A stretch of DNA of 57,620 bases from an uncultured Christensenellaceae bacterium (GCA_910588015.1 CAJUOK010000002.1:28930-86549); one strand, 5' to 3'; shown: positions 17,324 to 25,609, counted from the first letter of the stretch. Numbers and translations are program-made. The notes: generated from the sequence alone by a model not told the origin.

Positions 17324-17355
17324 TATAAATCAAAGATAAAAATATGAATTAAAAA

Positions 17356-17393
17356 ATGCGCCTCATTTGTTGCCTTCAACTTTTGGGGCGCAT
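17356..17393. terminator. Shared terminator between alcohol dehydrogenase and ybaK
   Basis: Stem ATGCGCC/GGCGCAT with a long loop, preceded by A6 and followed by a TATATA stretch. It is placed between convergent genes. Confidence 0.55.
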
Positions 17394-17453
17394 ATATATA
17401 GCTTTATTTGTCATTTTTATTTTTTAATAATTGCGTAAAATAAGTATTCAATA

Positions 17454-17924
17454 TTACAACGCGATTTTGCACACATCTATCCATTCTTCAAACCGCGACG
17501 CCTGCTCCAATTGGGACAGAGTCATTTCCACCGCGCTGTTGGAACTTCCGCAAGCGGGATATACCTTTTGGAATCTTTTGAGAGAACTGTCGAGATATAC
17601 TCTCACTCCGTCGTTTATACCAAACGGACATACGCCTCCTACGGCGTGTCCCACAAGCCGTTCCACGTCCTCGAATGCAATCATCTTGGCTTTTGTAGAA
17701 AATCTAGCTTTATACTTCCCGTTGTCGATTTTGCAATCGCCTGCAACGACGATAAGTATAGGACTTTCACCGATAATAAAAGATAAAGTCTTGGCAATTT
17801 CCGCTTCCTTGCATCCCACCGCGACGGCAGCTTCTTTTACCGTCGCCGACGAAACTTCGAATTGCATAATTTTGCTTTGCAGATTATATTCAGTCAGATG
17901 ATTTTTTGCTTTTTCGAAAGACAT
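17454..17924 (-). CDS. ybaK: YbaK/EbsC-type aminoacyl-tRNA deacylase
   Basis: 156 residues covering the single YbaK domain, which hydrolyses mischarged tRNA such as Cys-tRNA(Pro). Seen: the core segments VVAGDCKIDNGKYK and LVGHAVGGVCPFGI that line the active site, and the C-terminal strand VYPACGSSNSAVEM. I chose the ATG at 17924 because GAGGAG lies seven bases upstream; the longer frame begins before that site. Expressed alone. Confidence 0.92.
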   Translation of the reverse strand: MSFEKAKNHLTEYNLQSKIMQFEVSSATVKEAAVAVGCKEAEIAKTLSFIIGESPILIVVAGDCKIDNGKYKARFSTKAKMIAFEDVERLVGHAVGGVCPFGINDGVRVYLDSSLKRFQKVYPACGSSNSAVEMTLSQLEQASRFEEWIDVCKIAL

Positions 17925-17955
17925 AGATTTTCTCCTCGATTGTATGCTTGTCAAT

Positions 17956-17984
17956 ATTATACTCTTGTAAAATTCTTAAATCAA
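17956..17984 (-). promoter_or_regulatory. Promoter of ybaK
   Basis: On the minus strand TTGATT, 17-base spacer, TATAAT, 31 bases before the ATG. Confidence 0.7.
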
Positions 17985-18001
17985 GCAAAAAAATTTACCC
18001 A

Positions 18002-18030
18002 TTGATTTTGCAGATAAAAAGGCGTATAAT
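18002..18030 (+). promoter_or_regulatory. Intact-looking promoter upstream of the decayed gene
   Basis: TTGATT, 17-base spacer, TATAAT. The only target before the DUF1538 promoter is the broken reading frame at 18150. Confidence 0.6.
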
Positions 18031-18149
18031 GTGTATGAACGAGTTGTAAATTTCAACAAATAAAATTTTTTAAAATTGCAAACAGTTTTATTGACGATAG
18101 GAAAACTCTTCCCGCAAATATTATTTTATGACGTATAAGGAGAAAGTAT

Positions 18150-18551
18150 ATGAATATAGAAAGAGTGTCCGCGATTTCGCTCGATAAAAATACCGCAGAA
18201 AAATATGCGCGCGAAGTTATCTCAGAACGCTTCTCACAACAAGCAAATAAAATAAAGTATCTCGGCGGAGGCTCTTTCGGCAGCGCTTACGGCACAAAAC
18301 TCGACTACGGCAATTCCATATGATTATGCGCTTTATATCAAAAATAGAGTCGACGAAGACGTTTTCAAATCAACGGCAAGCCAACGGACAACAGCCGTAT
18401 TTTCGGCTTATGGAGATACGCCAAAGATAATAAAATATTAGAATTTATCTATCAAAAGTATTTTAAACTTATAAAAATCAAAAACATATTGTTGCCTAGG
18501 ACTTACATTTATGGTATAATCGTCATAGTATATATAATAAAAATAAATTGA
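18150..18551 (+). pseudogene. Remnant of an aminoglycoside-phosphotransferase-like kinase
   Basis: AAGGAG lies eight bases before an ATG that opens 57 codons (to TGA at 18321-18323). They end with KYLGGGSFGSAYGTKLDYG, which resembles the glycine-rich nucleotide loop of phosphotransferase (APH) kinases. The frame then breaks. Downstream pieces in other frames still read like kinase C-terminus: DYALYIKNRVDEDVFK just after the stop, then INGKPTDNSRIFGLWRYAKD and KILEFIYQKYF up to about 18470. Most of the catalytic domain is missing. I read it as an internal deletion plus frameshifts; a sequencing error alone would not remove about 150 codons. Family assignment is moderate, decay is clear. Confidence 0.6.
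18492..18520 (+). promoter_or_regulatory. Promoter of the DUF1538-PII operon
   Basis: TTGCCT, 17-base spacer, TATAAT, inside the 3' debris of the preceding pseudogene and 61 bases before the DUF1538 start. Confidence 0.65.
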
Positions 18552-18581
18552 GATTACAATTAGATAAATTACGGAGTAATG

Positions 18582-20123
18582 ATGGCGAAAGCGCTTTTGA
18601 TAAAACTTAAAGAATCGCTCGTTTCGGTCTTGCCGATTGCAGTTATTGTACTAATTATTTCATTTACCCCGCTTGCGCCGTTGACCTCGACTGAAAGAAT
18701 TACTTTTGCGGTGTGCGCTATTATGCTTATTTTGGGCATAGGACTTTTTAATCTCGGCGCAGACCTAGCAATGACGCCTATGGGCGGACACGTCGGCACC
18801 GGACTAACAAAATCCAAAAAGGTTCTCGTACTTGTATCCGTATGTTTTATAATGGGCGTTCTCATCACGGTTGCCGAGCCCGACCTGTCTGTTCTTGCTT
18901 CTCAAGTTAGCGAAGTTATGAACAATACCGTGCTTATCGTCACTGTCGGAATCGGCGTTGGAATATTTCTTATAATCGCTGTTCTTAAAATCGTGTTTCA
19001 CAAAAGTCTTTCTATGCTTTTGATGTTCTTCTACTTGATGCTATTCGCTGCTTGCGCTATTCTCATCGAATGCGGAAAGAACGATTTTCTTTCCATATCT
19101 TTTGATTCGGGCGGCGTGACCACAGGACCGATAACAGTTCCTTTCATAATGGCTTTGGGCTTTGGTATCGCGACGACCGTCGGCGGAAGAGACGCCAACG
19201 AAAACAGCTTTGGACTCATAGCCTTATGCTCTATAGGTCCGATAATCGCCGTTATGATACTTGCTCTTTGTTCAAAAGGCGAAATGTCTCAAGATACGCT
19301 CAACGCGCTTGCTTCTTACGCAACCGTCGAAGAAAGTCTTGCTTCAATCGGTCACGCTATTTTAATTAAAGCCAAAGACGTAGGACTTGCGTTGGCGCTT
19401 ATAGTAGCGTTTTTCTTCATATTGCAATTCACGGTGCTAAAACTTCCCCGTCAAAAACTTGCGCAAATCGGCATAGGTATTGCGTATACTTTTTTCGGAT
19501 TGGTAATATTTCTCGTTGCGGTAGAAGTGGGATTTATGCCTATCGGCTTCAAACTCGGCAAGGAGATTGCCAACTTCTCTCAACCTGTTCTCGCAGTTTT
19601 CGGACTTATTATAGGATTTGTGGTAGTCTTGGCAGAACCTGCCGTTCACGTACTTAATAAGCAAGTCGAACAGGTTACGGGCGGCGGAGTCAAAAAGATA
19701 GAAATGTTGATAGCGCTGTCGTTGGCTGTCGGAGTTTCGCTGTGTCTTTCGGTAATCAGAATGATTTTCCACTTCTCTCTTTTGTATTACTTGATACCCG
19801 GTTATATAATATCTTTGGGGCTGTCGTTTTTTGTCCCCAGAGTTTACACCGCAATAGCTTTCGACTCGGGCGGCGTTGCAAGCGGTCCGTTGACCTCGAG
19901 TTTTATTTTGCCGTTGATTGTAGGCGCTTGCGTATCAATCAACAACGGAGCAAATTCCATTTTGACCGACGCTTTCGGCGTGGTTGCAATGGTCGCTATG
20001 ACGCCTTTGATAACTATTCAAGCGTTGGGCTTCAAAGCCATAATGTCTGCGAAAGTCCGCGATAAGATAGCAATGAAGAGAATTCTGTCCGCAGACGACG
20101 AGCAAATCATTTACTTTGAATAG
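18582..20123 (+). CDS. DUF1538 family integral membrane protein
   Basis: 513 residues and about a dozen hydrophobic segments. The protein is an internal duplication: each half has an AEP-containing helix (ITVAEPDLSVLASQV and VVLAEPAVHVLNKQV) and a FDSGGV motif (FDSGGVTTGPITVPFI and FDSGGVASGPLTSSFI). This two-half architecture with re-entrant-looking motifs suggests a transporter, but the substrate of this family is not known to me. I chose the second of two adjacent ATGs because GGAG then lies five bases upstream instead of two. Two PII-like genes follow in the same operon, which points to gating by a PII signal protein. Confidence 0.88.
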   Translation: MAKALLIKLKESLVSVLPIAVIVLIISFTPLAPLTSTERITFAVCAIMLILGIGLFNLGADLAMTPMGGHVGTGLTKSKKVLVLVSVCFIMGVLITVAEPDLSVLASQVSEVMNNTVLIVTVGIGVGIFLIIAVLKIVFHKSLSMLLMFFYLMLFAACAILIECGKNDFLSISFDSGGVTTGPITVPFIMALGFGIATTVGGRDANENSFGLIALCSIGPIIAVMILALCSKGEMSQDTLNALASYATVEESLASIGHAILIKAKDVGLALALIVAFFFILQFTVLKLPRQKLAQIGIGIAYTFFGLVIFLVAVEVGFMPIGFKLGKEIANFSQPVLAVFGLIIGFVVVLAEPAVHVLNKQVEQVTGGGVKKIEMLIALSLAVGVSLCLSVIRMIFHFSLLYYLIPGYIISLGLSFFVPRVYTAIAFDSGGVASGPLTSSFILPLIVGACVSINNGANSILTDAFGVVAMVAMTPLITIQALGFKAIMSAKVRDKIAMKRILSADDEQIIYFE

Positions 20124-20131
20124 GAGGATAT

Positions 20132-20590
20132 ATGGCTGATAAAAAACATAATAAAGAACGCGAATCTGCAGCTAAAAAAGAGACAAAACAACACTCTGAC
20201 TCGCAAAAGTCAAAGCCCGTCGCGTCTAATAAAGTCAAATCCAACAGGCTCAAACTTCTCATAACCATAGTCGCAAGAAAAAAAGCCGAATACTACACCG
20301 ACCTTATTCAATCATTTGACGTAAATATGCAAATGGTCGTGCTTGCAGAAGGTACGGCAAACGCAAAGATGTTGGGACTGCTGGGTTTATTGGACAGCGA
20401 AAAGGTAGTTATATTCAGCGTAATTCAAGAGAATAAAGTTGCAGACGCATTGAGTATGCTCGAGCATAAATTCCAAACAATCAGAGACGGCAAAGGCGTC
20501 GCTTGCACAGTGCCTTTGACAAGCGTAATAGGCACGCTTATTTACGGTTTTTTGAGCAACAACAGATTGACTGTCAAGGAGAACAAATAA
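20132..20590 (+). CDS. PII-like signal protein with lysine-rich N-terminal extension
   Basis: 152 residues. The first 45 are low-complexity and charged (Lys, Glu, Ser, Gln). A ferredoxin-like PII fold follows, seen in KLLITIVARKKAEYYTDLI and GKGVACTVPLTSVIG, the second being the B/C-loop region that contacts nucleotide in PII proteins. The canonical T-loop with its modifiable tyrosine is not evident. AGGAGG lies six bases before the ATG, eight bases after the DUF1538 stop. Likely role: bind an adenine nucleotide and act on the membrane protein upstream. That link rests on gene order. Confidence 0.8.
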   Translation: MADKKHNKERESAAKKETKQHSDSQKSKPVASNKVKSNRLKLLITIVARKKAEYYTDLIQSFDVNMQMVVLAEGTANAKMLGLLGLLDSEKVVIFSVIQENKVADALSMLEHKFQTIRDGKGVACTVPLTSVIGTLIYGFLSNNRLTVKENK

Positions 20591-20970
20591 TGAACGCTTA
20601 CGAAATGATTTTATGTATTGTAGACGCAGGTTTTTCAGAACTCGTTATGGATGCGGCAAAAGAAGAAGGCGCTCGCGGCGGCACGGTTATCCACGCCCGC
20701 GGCACTGCCAACAAAGAAGCCGAACAGTTTTTTCATATAGCAATTCAGCCCGATAAAGACATAGTTATGATTTTGGTTCCCGCCGATATAAAGGACAACG
20801 TCTTGCACGCAATATACCGCAACGCGGGGCTAAAAAGCGAAGGCAAAGGAATTGCGTTTTCTCTTCCCGTAGACGAAGTTGTGGGCATATCCTCTCCAAC
20901 GACAGCCTCCCCCGTCCAACCTGCAGAAAATGAAAAAACTGAAAGTCCGCAAGAAGAGGAAAATAAATAA
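20590..20970 (+). CDS. Second PII-like signal protein with acidic C-terminal tail
   Basis: 126 residues. The core (about 1-98) has the PII-type strand MILCIVDAGFSELVMDAA, GGTVIHARGTAN and GKGIAFSLPVDEVVGI. The last 25 residues are Pro/Glu/Thr-rich. The start is the ATG at 20590, overlapping the previous stop by one base; the upstream extension is a different frame inside the first PII gene. It differs clearly from its neighbour, so the pair may form a heteromeric or paired sensor. A terminator follows. Confidence 0.85.
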   Translation: MNAYEMILCIVDAGFSELVMDAAKEEGARGGTVIHARGTANKEAEQFFHIAIQPDKDIVMILVPADIKDNVLHAIYRNAGLKSEGKGIAFSLPVDEVVGISSPTTASPVQPAENEKTESPQEEENK

Positions 20971-20981
20971 AACAATATGCG

Positions 20982-21012
20982 ATGCGAACCTAAAGGTTCG
21001 CATTATTTTCAT
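20982..21012 (+). terminator. Terminator of the DUF1538-PII operon
   Basis: Stem ATGCGAACC/GGTTCGCAT, loop TAAA, followed by TATTTTCAT. Confidence 0.8.
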
Positions 21013-21297
21013 ATCTTTTAAACATATCTCCTCTATTGTCGCTCCATATTACGCAGAATGCAAAATCTGTTGCTTTGTTTCTGTTTTTTAAATTACGGTA
21101 TTCTAAACGACTGTCCTATCAGATTGCTTTTTTATTGAAAATGTAAGAGCCCAACCCTTTGCTTCGGCAGCCGAAGCAAAAACGGACGAATCAACTGTAA
21201 TTACGTTATAAAACGCCGTCGAAATACTAAAGTATTATGCGAAATAACAATTCAGAAAAACTACGATTATATTCATATAACGACGTCAATATTAAGC
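21013..21297. other. Non-coding gap with one perfect hairpin
   Basis: No gene is supported here. A ten-base perfect stem, TTTGCTTCGG/CCGAAGCAAA at 21158-21180 with a three-base loop, lacks a T-tract on either strand. A short stretch ATTACGGTATTCTAAA near 21092 resembles ATTACGGTATTTTAGA near 23453; two copies are too few to call a repeat family. Confidence 0.5.
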
Positions 21298-21816
21298 TTA
21301 TTCGAAGTAAATAGCGTCGACAATCATTTTGGCAAGACTGTGAATATCCTCTTTGCAGTCGTTATCAAGCCAAGCCATAGATACGTTGAAAAGCATTCCC
21401 GAATACAAATAAGATTGATAAAGATTGGCATCATTATTATCGTTTTGAAATTTTATCTTAAAACTTGTATTAAGATAATCTAAATATAAATATTCCAGCC
21501 TTGCTTTTCTTAGCAGTTTAAAAGGCTCTGAATTTTGTTTGAACAGCGTCAAAACGTCGCTCACTACTTCAATGTAATCTTCTTTGCAACGAGGTAAAAA
21601 ACGCCGATTGTAGACAAACCGTTTTGTATTGTGTTGGAAATAAAATAGAATCACGTCCTCTTTGCTCTTAAAATAACGATAAAACGTCGCTCGACCGACA
21701 CCGGCCTTCTCGGCAATATCCGTAACGCTGATTTTATCGTAGCGATATTCGTTCATCAGCTTGAAGAGCGCTTGAATAATATAGTATCTTGTGTATTCTT
21801 CGGGCGTATATTCCAC
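21298..21816 (-). CDS. TetR-family transcriptional regulator
   Basis: 172 residues. The helix-turn-helix is KISVTDIAEKAGVGRATFYRYF, an almost textbook TetR sequence; the rest is a helical, tyrosine-rich ligand domain. I chose the GTG at 21816 because CCTCCT on the plus strand (AGGAGG on the coding strand) lies nine bases upstream; the longer frame reaches back past it. It is divergent from two small membrane protein genes and shares overlapping promoters and a palindrome with them, so it likely controls both directions. Confidence 0.9.
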   Translation of the reverse strand: MEYTPEEYTRYYIIQALFKLMNEYRYDKISVTDIAEKAGVGRATFYRYFKSKEDVILFYFQHNTKRFVYNRRFLPRCKEDYIEVVSDVLTLFKQNSEPFKLLRKARLEYLYLDYLNTSFKIKFQNDNNDANLYQSYLYSGMLFNVSMAWLDNDCKEDIHSLAKMIVDAIYFE

Positions 21817-21890
21817 GATACAAAACCTCCTATTTTGTCTTATACGCGCAAACACTTTCGCAAATTTTGTCTCACTGCGCTTTAAAGCGG

Positions 21891-21919
21891 TTGATTTAAT
21901 TCCGCTTAAAGTATATGAT
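21891..21919 (+). promoter_or_regulatory. Promoter of the small membrane protein pair
   Basis: TTGATT, 17-base spacer, TATGAT. It shares its -10 region with the divergent TetR promoter. Confidence 0.55.
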
Positions 21920-21924
21920 ACACT
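21910..21924. promoter_or_regulatory. Candidate operator shared by two divergent promoters
   Basis: AGTATATGATACACT is a 15-base dyad with one mismatched pair. It overlaps the -10 boxes of both divergent promoters. Confidence 0.6.
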
Positions 21925-21943
21925 TGTCTCGCGAAGAAGTCAA
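21915..21943 (-). promoter_or_regulatory. Promoter of the TetR gene
   Basis: On the minus strand TTGACT, 17-base spacer, TATCAT. Confidence 0.6.
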
Positions 21944-22001
21944 TCGAAACGCGCGTCGATAGGTTTCAGCAAAAGACAAAAATTTAAGGAGGCATATAAA
22001 A

Positions 22002-22535
22002 ATGCAAGAAAAAGATTTCATTTCTTACGAGTACAAAACCAAAACCGTAAAAGCAAAAAACCACATCAAAGCAATCGATATGTATGAAGCGTTCGGTTGG
22101 GAAGTAACCTCTACTATTCCAAAATTAGCCGACGGAATTACGCTTTCTCTCAAACGCAACAGAAAACAAAAGCATAAGCAGGAGTTGACCAAGCTAGAAC
22201 GTCAAGCTGAAGAAATGATAGAAACCATCGAAGGTTTACACCGTACGAAAACGGCGGGAGCAAGCGTATTTGCATACATATTCGGTTGCATTGCCACGCT
22301 TATTTTAGGCGGCGGAATGAGTCTCGTGATGTTACAAAACGGTATTCCAGCAATAGTAGGAGGTATTATACTCGGCGTTTTTGGTATTACACTTTGCAGT
22401 ATAAATTATCATATTTATAGAAAACTGGTTGCCAAAAAAACAAAAACCTTATTGCCTGTCATAGACGAAACGGAAGAAAAATTTGCTAATCTGCTTGAAA
22501 AAGGCAACGACTTATTAAAAGCGGAAATCATATAA
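22002..22535 (+). CDS. Small membrane protein, unknown function
   Basis: 177 residues, family not recognised. A soluble N-terminal part (about 1-80) ends in a charged helix likely to coil (KQELTKLERQAEEMIETIEG). Two adjacent membrane helices follow (about 87-110 and 113-135), then a charged C-terminal helix. The first 45 residues (KTVKAKNHIKAIDMYEAFGWE) resemble the small alpha/beta domains of DUF4177-like proteins, but weakly. AAGGAGG lies ten bases before the ATG. The divergent TetR gene suggests ligand-controlled expression. Confidence 0.8.
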   Translation: MQEKDFISYEYKTKTVKAKNHIKAIDMYEAFGWEVTSTIPKLADGITLSLKRNRKQKHKQELTKLERQAEEMIETIEGLHRTKTAGASVFAYIFGCIATLILGGGMSLVMLQNGIPAIVGGIILGVFGITLCSINYHIYRKLVAKKTKTLLPVIDETEEKFANLLEKGNDLLKAEII

Positions 22536-22553
22536 AACAAAGTCGGTAATAAT

Positions 22554-23234
22554 ATGAAAACAAAAGAAAGAGTTGGAATCAATGTGTTAAAACGAGTAAA
22601 AACAGATTATGTTTTTCGCACGTTCATCTTTTCGGCTCTTTCTTTTTTTATCACGTTGACATTTACGTGTTATAATATTTTTCTGGGAATTGTTTATAAA
22701 ATAACTTGGAATATTGGCATAGCCGTTTATTACGCTTTGCTACTTCACATAAGAGCTTACGTAATCTTTTCAGAACGAAAATTTCATAAACGTAAGCTAA
22801 CCTACGCACAAATAGCAGTCAAACGCAGACAATTGTTTTTAGTACAAAGCGTATTTTTATTTATAATTGATTTTGCTCTGATTGCCCCGATATCATTAAT
22901 GATAATGCAAAAGAAGCCCGGTAATTACTCCGCTATTCCCGCAATTGCTGTAGCGGCATATACGACATACAAATTAGTAGCGTCCACAAGAAATATTATA
23001 AAAACAAAAAAAGAAAGTAATTTGAGTATAATAATATTGCGTAAAGTTAGTTTTGTCGACGCGCTTGTTTCAATCTTAACTTTGCAATACACTCTCATTA
23101 TTACTTTTGGCGGAGGTAAGGAGGAGCACGACACGTCTGTATTATGCGCCGCAAGCTCTATCGTAATATGGATATTACTTATCTTGTTGTCGCTTAAAAC
23201 TTTATTGCAATCAATCAAAATCAAATATAATTGA
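22554..23234 (+). CDS. Polytopic membrane protein, unknown function
   Basis: 226 basic residues with six predicted membrane segments (for example FIFSALSFFITLTFTCYNIF and IVIWILLILLSL) and no recognisable motif. It starts 18 bases after the previous gene with no clear ribosome binding site, which suggests coupling to it. Probably co-expressed under the divergent TetR regulator; function cannot be inferred. Confidence 0.75.
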   Translation: MKTKERVGINVLKRVKTDYVFRTFIFSALSFFITLTFTCYNIFLGIVYKITWNIGIAVYYALLLHIRAYVIFSERKFHKRKLTYAQIAVKRRQLFLVQSVFLFIIDFALIAPISLMIMQKKPGNYSAIPAIAVAAYTTYKLVASTRNIIKTKKESNLSIIILRKVSFVDALVSILTLQYTLIITFGGGKEEHDTSVLCAASSIVIWILLILLSLKTLLQSIKIKYN

Positions 23235-23484
23235 TAACATTGTATTCTCATTTTGTGTATAAATTTTAATTACGGATAATAATTTCTAAATTGCTTTCTG
23301 CTCAATTAGATTTTATAATAAGCCAATAGTCATTCCAATTGTCGACGTTCTAAAAATTTAGCATTATTTGAAAATCGCAGTTGATTATATTCAACGCTCG
23401 CATATTTCCTGAAATGTGCTATAATTTATAAAAAAAATTTGAGGCTTTTAGATTACGGTATTTTAGAAGAAATTCGCAAGTAAT

Positions 23485-23522
23485 AAAAAACGCAACCCTA
23501 CCGACTGTTCGAATAAGGTTGC
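23485..23522 (-). terminator. Terminator of tRNA-Arg
   Basis: On the minus strand a GCAACC/GGTTGC stem with a long loop is followed by GTTTTTT, directly downstream of the tRNA. Confidence 0.7.
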
Positions 23523-23525
23523 TTC

Positions 23526-23602
23526 TGGTGCACCCAAAGAGACTCGAACTCCCAACCTTTCGGTCCGTAGCCGAACGCTCTATCCAATTGAGCTATGAGT
23601 GC
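23526..23602 (-). tRNA. tRNA-Arg (anticodon ACG)
   Basis: 77 bases on the minus strand including an encoded CCA. Acceptor GCACTCA pairs with TGGGTGC (one T-G pair), the D stem is GCTC/GAGC, the anticodon stem TTCGG/CCGAA encloses CTACGGA, and the T-loop is TTCGAGT. The anticodon reads CGN arginine codons after A34 deamination. It has its own promoter and terminator. Confidence 0.97.
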
Positions 23603-23623
23603 ATAGGAGTCATTACATTTTAC

Positions 23624-23652
23624 ATTATAGATATTTTGCCGTTGTTTGTCAA
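23624..23652 (-). promoter_or_regulatory. Promoter of tRNA-Arg
   Basis: On the minus strand TTGACA, 17-base spacer, TATAAT: a perfect consensus, 21 bases before the tRNA. Confidence 0.85.
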
Positions 23653-23687
23653 ACAATTAGGCAGTAGTACTCAAAAAACTTTGTTAT

Positions 23688-25088
23688 TTATTCTGTCTTT
23701 GCAACATCTTTTTCTGTTTGAGAAAATTCAATATGCGTATCGGATATGATTTTGCCGTATTTGTAGCGATTGCGAAAACAGATAAACAAAATTATAGATA
23801 CAATAGCCGTCAATCCCTCTGCTACTACAACGGCAGACCATATTCCGTCAAGTTGGAATATACGCGGCAAAAGCAATACTGCTCCGCCCCTCAACAACAA
23901 TGAGCGTAGAAATGATACAAACGCCGAAACGCCTCCGTTGCAAAGAGCTGTAAAGAATCCCGAACACCAAATATTGAATCCGCAAAAAATGTAACATATT
24001 GAAAATATTCTGAATCCTCGCACTGTCATATCCATAAGTTCTTTGTCATAATGGACGAACGCATATGCAAGAGGATAGCTCAATGCCTCTGCCAATATCA
24101 TTGCCAAAACCGAACCCAAAACAACCAAAAGCATACTCTTTTGGAAGACATTTTTCATCTCACTATATCTTTTAGCTCCAAAATTATAACTGATTACGGG
24201 AGCAATACCCATAGTAAATCCAAAAAATACCGCCAAGAATACAAAATCCGTATACATCATAGCAGAATAAGCCGCTATTCCTTTTTCACCCACAATTTTA
24301 AGCAATTGAATATTATACAGAATTCCGACAAAAGAAGCCGATACGTTGGACATAAACTCCGAAGCTCCGTTATAACACGCATATCCGAATTGTTTGGGAT
24401 AAAATCCGCAGATACATAGCTTTATTTGGCTTTTTTTAGAAAAAATAAAATATATCAAAGCTACGCCGCCGCCTATCGAAAAACCTATGACGGTCGCCAA
24501 TCCTGCGCCGAATATTCCCAATTTGGCAAACTTAATAAAGATATAATCAAGAGCCATATTGGCAATTCCCGCGCTGATTGAAAGAATAAGCCCAAGTTGA
24601 GGTTTTGCCGCCACAGGAAAAAAACTTTGAAAAGTGCACTGCAACATAAAAAGAACGCTGCCGCCAACCATAATATAGCCGTAATCCATACAGTCTTCGA
24701 TTAGCAAATCACTGCCGCCCATCAATGATAGTATTTGCCTTAAAAATATTATACAAACCGTTGAAAGAACAATGCCTATGCCTATGACGGAAAAGACTAT
24801 CATAGAAAAGTACTTATTGGCATTAATTTTATCTCCCTCGCCCAAAGTCTTTGCGACAAGCGCGCTACCTCCGGAACCCAACATAAGCCCGACAGCGCCT
24901 ATAATCATTACCAACGGCATAACAACGTTGACAGCCGAAAGCGCCAAATCTCCCAATAGATTGGACACAAACAAACCGTCGACAACGCTGTAAATAGACA
25001 TCACAACCATCATAATCACTGACGGCATAGTAAATCTGACTATCCTTTTTAAATTAAAGTTATCCGATAAAAGTATAATTTTTTTCAT
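23688..25088 (-). CDS. MATE-family efflux transporter
   Basis: 466 residues and twelve expected membrane helices in two homologous halves. The early segment SIYSVVDGLFVSNLLGDLALSAVNV is the MATE signature of helix 1, and GSGGSALVAKTLGEGDK follows as in NorM/DinF-like sodium- or proton-driven drug exporters. I chose the ATG at 25088, seven bases after the MarR stop codon; the longer frame would need a TTG overlapping marR. There is no good ribosome binding site, so translation is probably coupled to the regulator. Substrate probably drugs or toxic cations, induced through MarR. Confidence 0.93.
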   Translation of the reverse strand: MKKIILLSDNFNLKRIVRFTMPSVIMMVVMSIYSVVDGLFVSNLLGDLALSAVNVVMPLVMIIGAVGLMLGSGGSALVAKTLGEGDKINANKYFSMIVFSVIGIGIVLSTVCIIFLRQILSLMGGSDLLIEDCMDYGYIMVGGSVLFMLQCTFQSFFPVAAKPQLGLILSISAGIANMALDYIFIKFAKLGIFGAGLATVIGFSIGGGVALIYFIFSKKSQIKLCICGFYPKQFGYACYNGASEFMSNVSASFVGILYNIQLLKIVGEKGIAAYSAMMYTDFVFLAVFFGFTMGIAPVISYNFGAKRYSEMKNVFQKSMLLVVLGSVLAMILAEALSYPLAYAFVHYDKELMDMTVRGFRIFSICYIFCGFNIWCSGFFTALCNGGVSAFVSFLRSLLLRGGAVLLLPRIFQLDGIWSAVVVAEGLTAIVSIILFICFRNRYKYGKIISDTHIEFSQTEKDVAKTE

Positions 25089-25092
25089 AGCT

Positions 25093-25542
25093 TTAATTTT
25101 CAAATGCCTTTTTTGATTCTTCTAGAAAATATTTAAAGTATTTTCTCTCTGTATACATTAAAGCTCTAGCTTCTTCTTGTGAAAGTCGGCAAAAAGCTCT
25201 TTTTTCCGCTTGTATCATTTTATCAATCTTATCTGCGCAAAACATCTCGCCTTTTTTTGTCAACGCGATGGTTTTTACTCTTTTATCTTTTATACTTTCT
25301 TTTAATTCTATCAATTCCATATCTGCCAAACATTTTGTAGAAGAATTGACAGTTTGCTTACTGAGCGATAGAATTGCTCCTATATCTCTTTGACTAATTC
25401 CTTCCTGCCCTTCCATTCTCAATTCATACAATATGCATAAAGCGCTATCAGACAAACCGCATTTCAGAGCAAATGCGTGATAAATTCTATTACCTGCTTT
25501 ATAGATTTCGTTATAGGACTTTATAAAATCTTCAAATTGCAT
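25093..25542 (-). CDS. MarR-family transcriptional regulator
   Basis: 149 residues. A winged helix is visible: helix-turn-helix GISQRDIGAILSLSKQTVNSSTKCL, then the wing at KDKRVKTIALTKKG. AAGGAG lies seven bases before the ATG. It is first in a two-gene operon with the MATE pump. A perfect palindrome at its transcription start suggests autorepression relieved by a pump substrate. Confidence 0.93.
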   Translation of the reverse strand: MQFEDFIKSYNEIYKAGNRIYHAFALKCGLSDSALCILYELRMEGQEGISQRDIGAILSLSKQTVNSSTKCLADMELIELKESIKDKRVKTIALTKKGEMFCADKIDKMIQAEKRAFCRLSQEEARALMYTERKYFKYFLEESKKAFEN

Positions 25543-25557
25543 ATACTCTCCTTATTG

Positions 25558-25573
25558 AGTCCGAAATCGGACT
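25558..25573. promoter_or_regulatory. MarR operator
   Basis: AGTCCGAAATCGGACT: perfect seven-base arms around AA, starting eight bases after the -10 box and so covering the expected transcript start. Confidence 0.75.
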
Positions 25574-25580
25574 ATTTTGT

Positions 25581-25609
25581 ATTATATCCGATACAATCGT
25601 TAAAGTCAA
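25581..25609 (-). promoter_or_regulatory. Promoter of the MarR-MATE operon
   Basis: On the minus strand TTGACT, 17-base spacer, TATAAT. Confidence 0.8.

Noticed and set aside
20503..20589. N-terminal extension of the second PII-like protein
   Set aside because: It lies in another frame inside the first PII gene; the 1-base stop/start overlap at 20590 is the expected arrangement.
21092..23470. ATTACGGTATT as a dispersed repeat
   Set aside because: Only two imperfect copies were seen, with no shared flanks.
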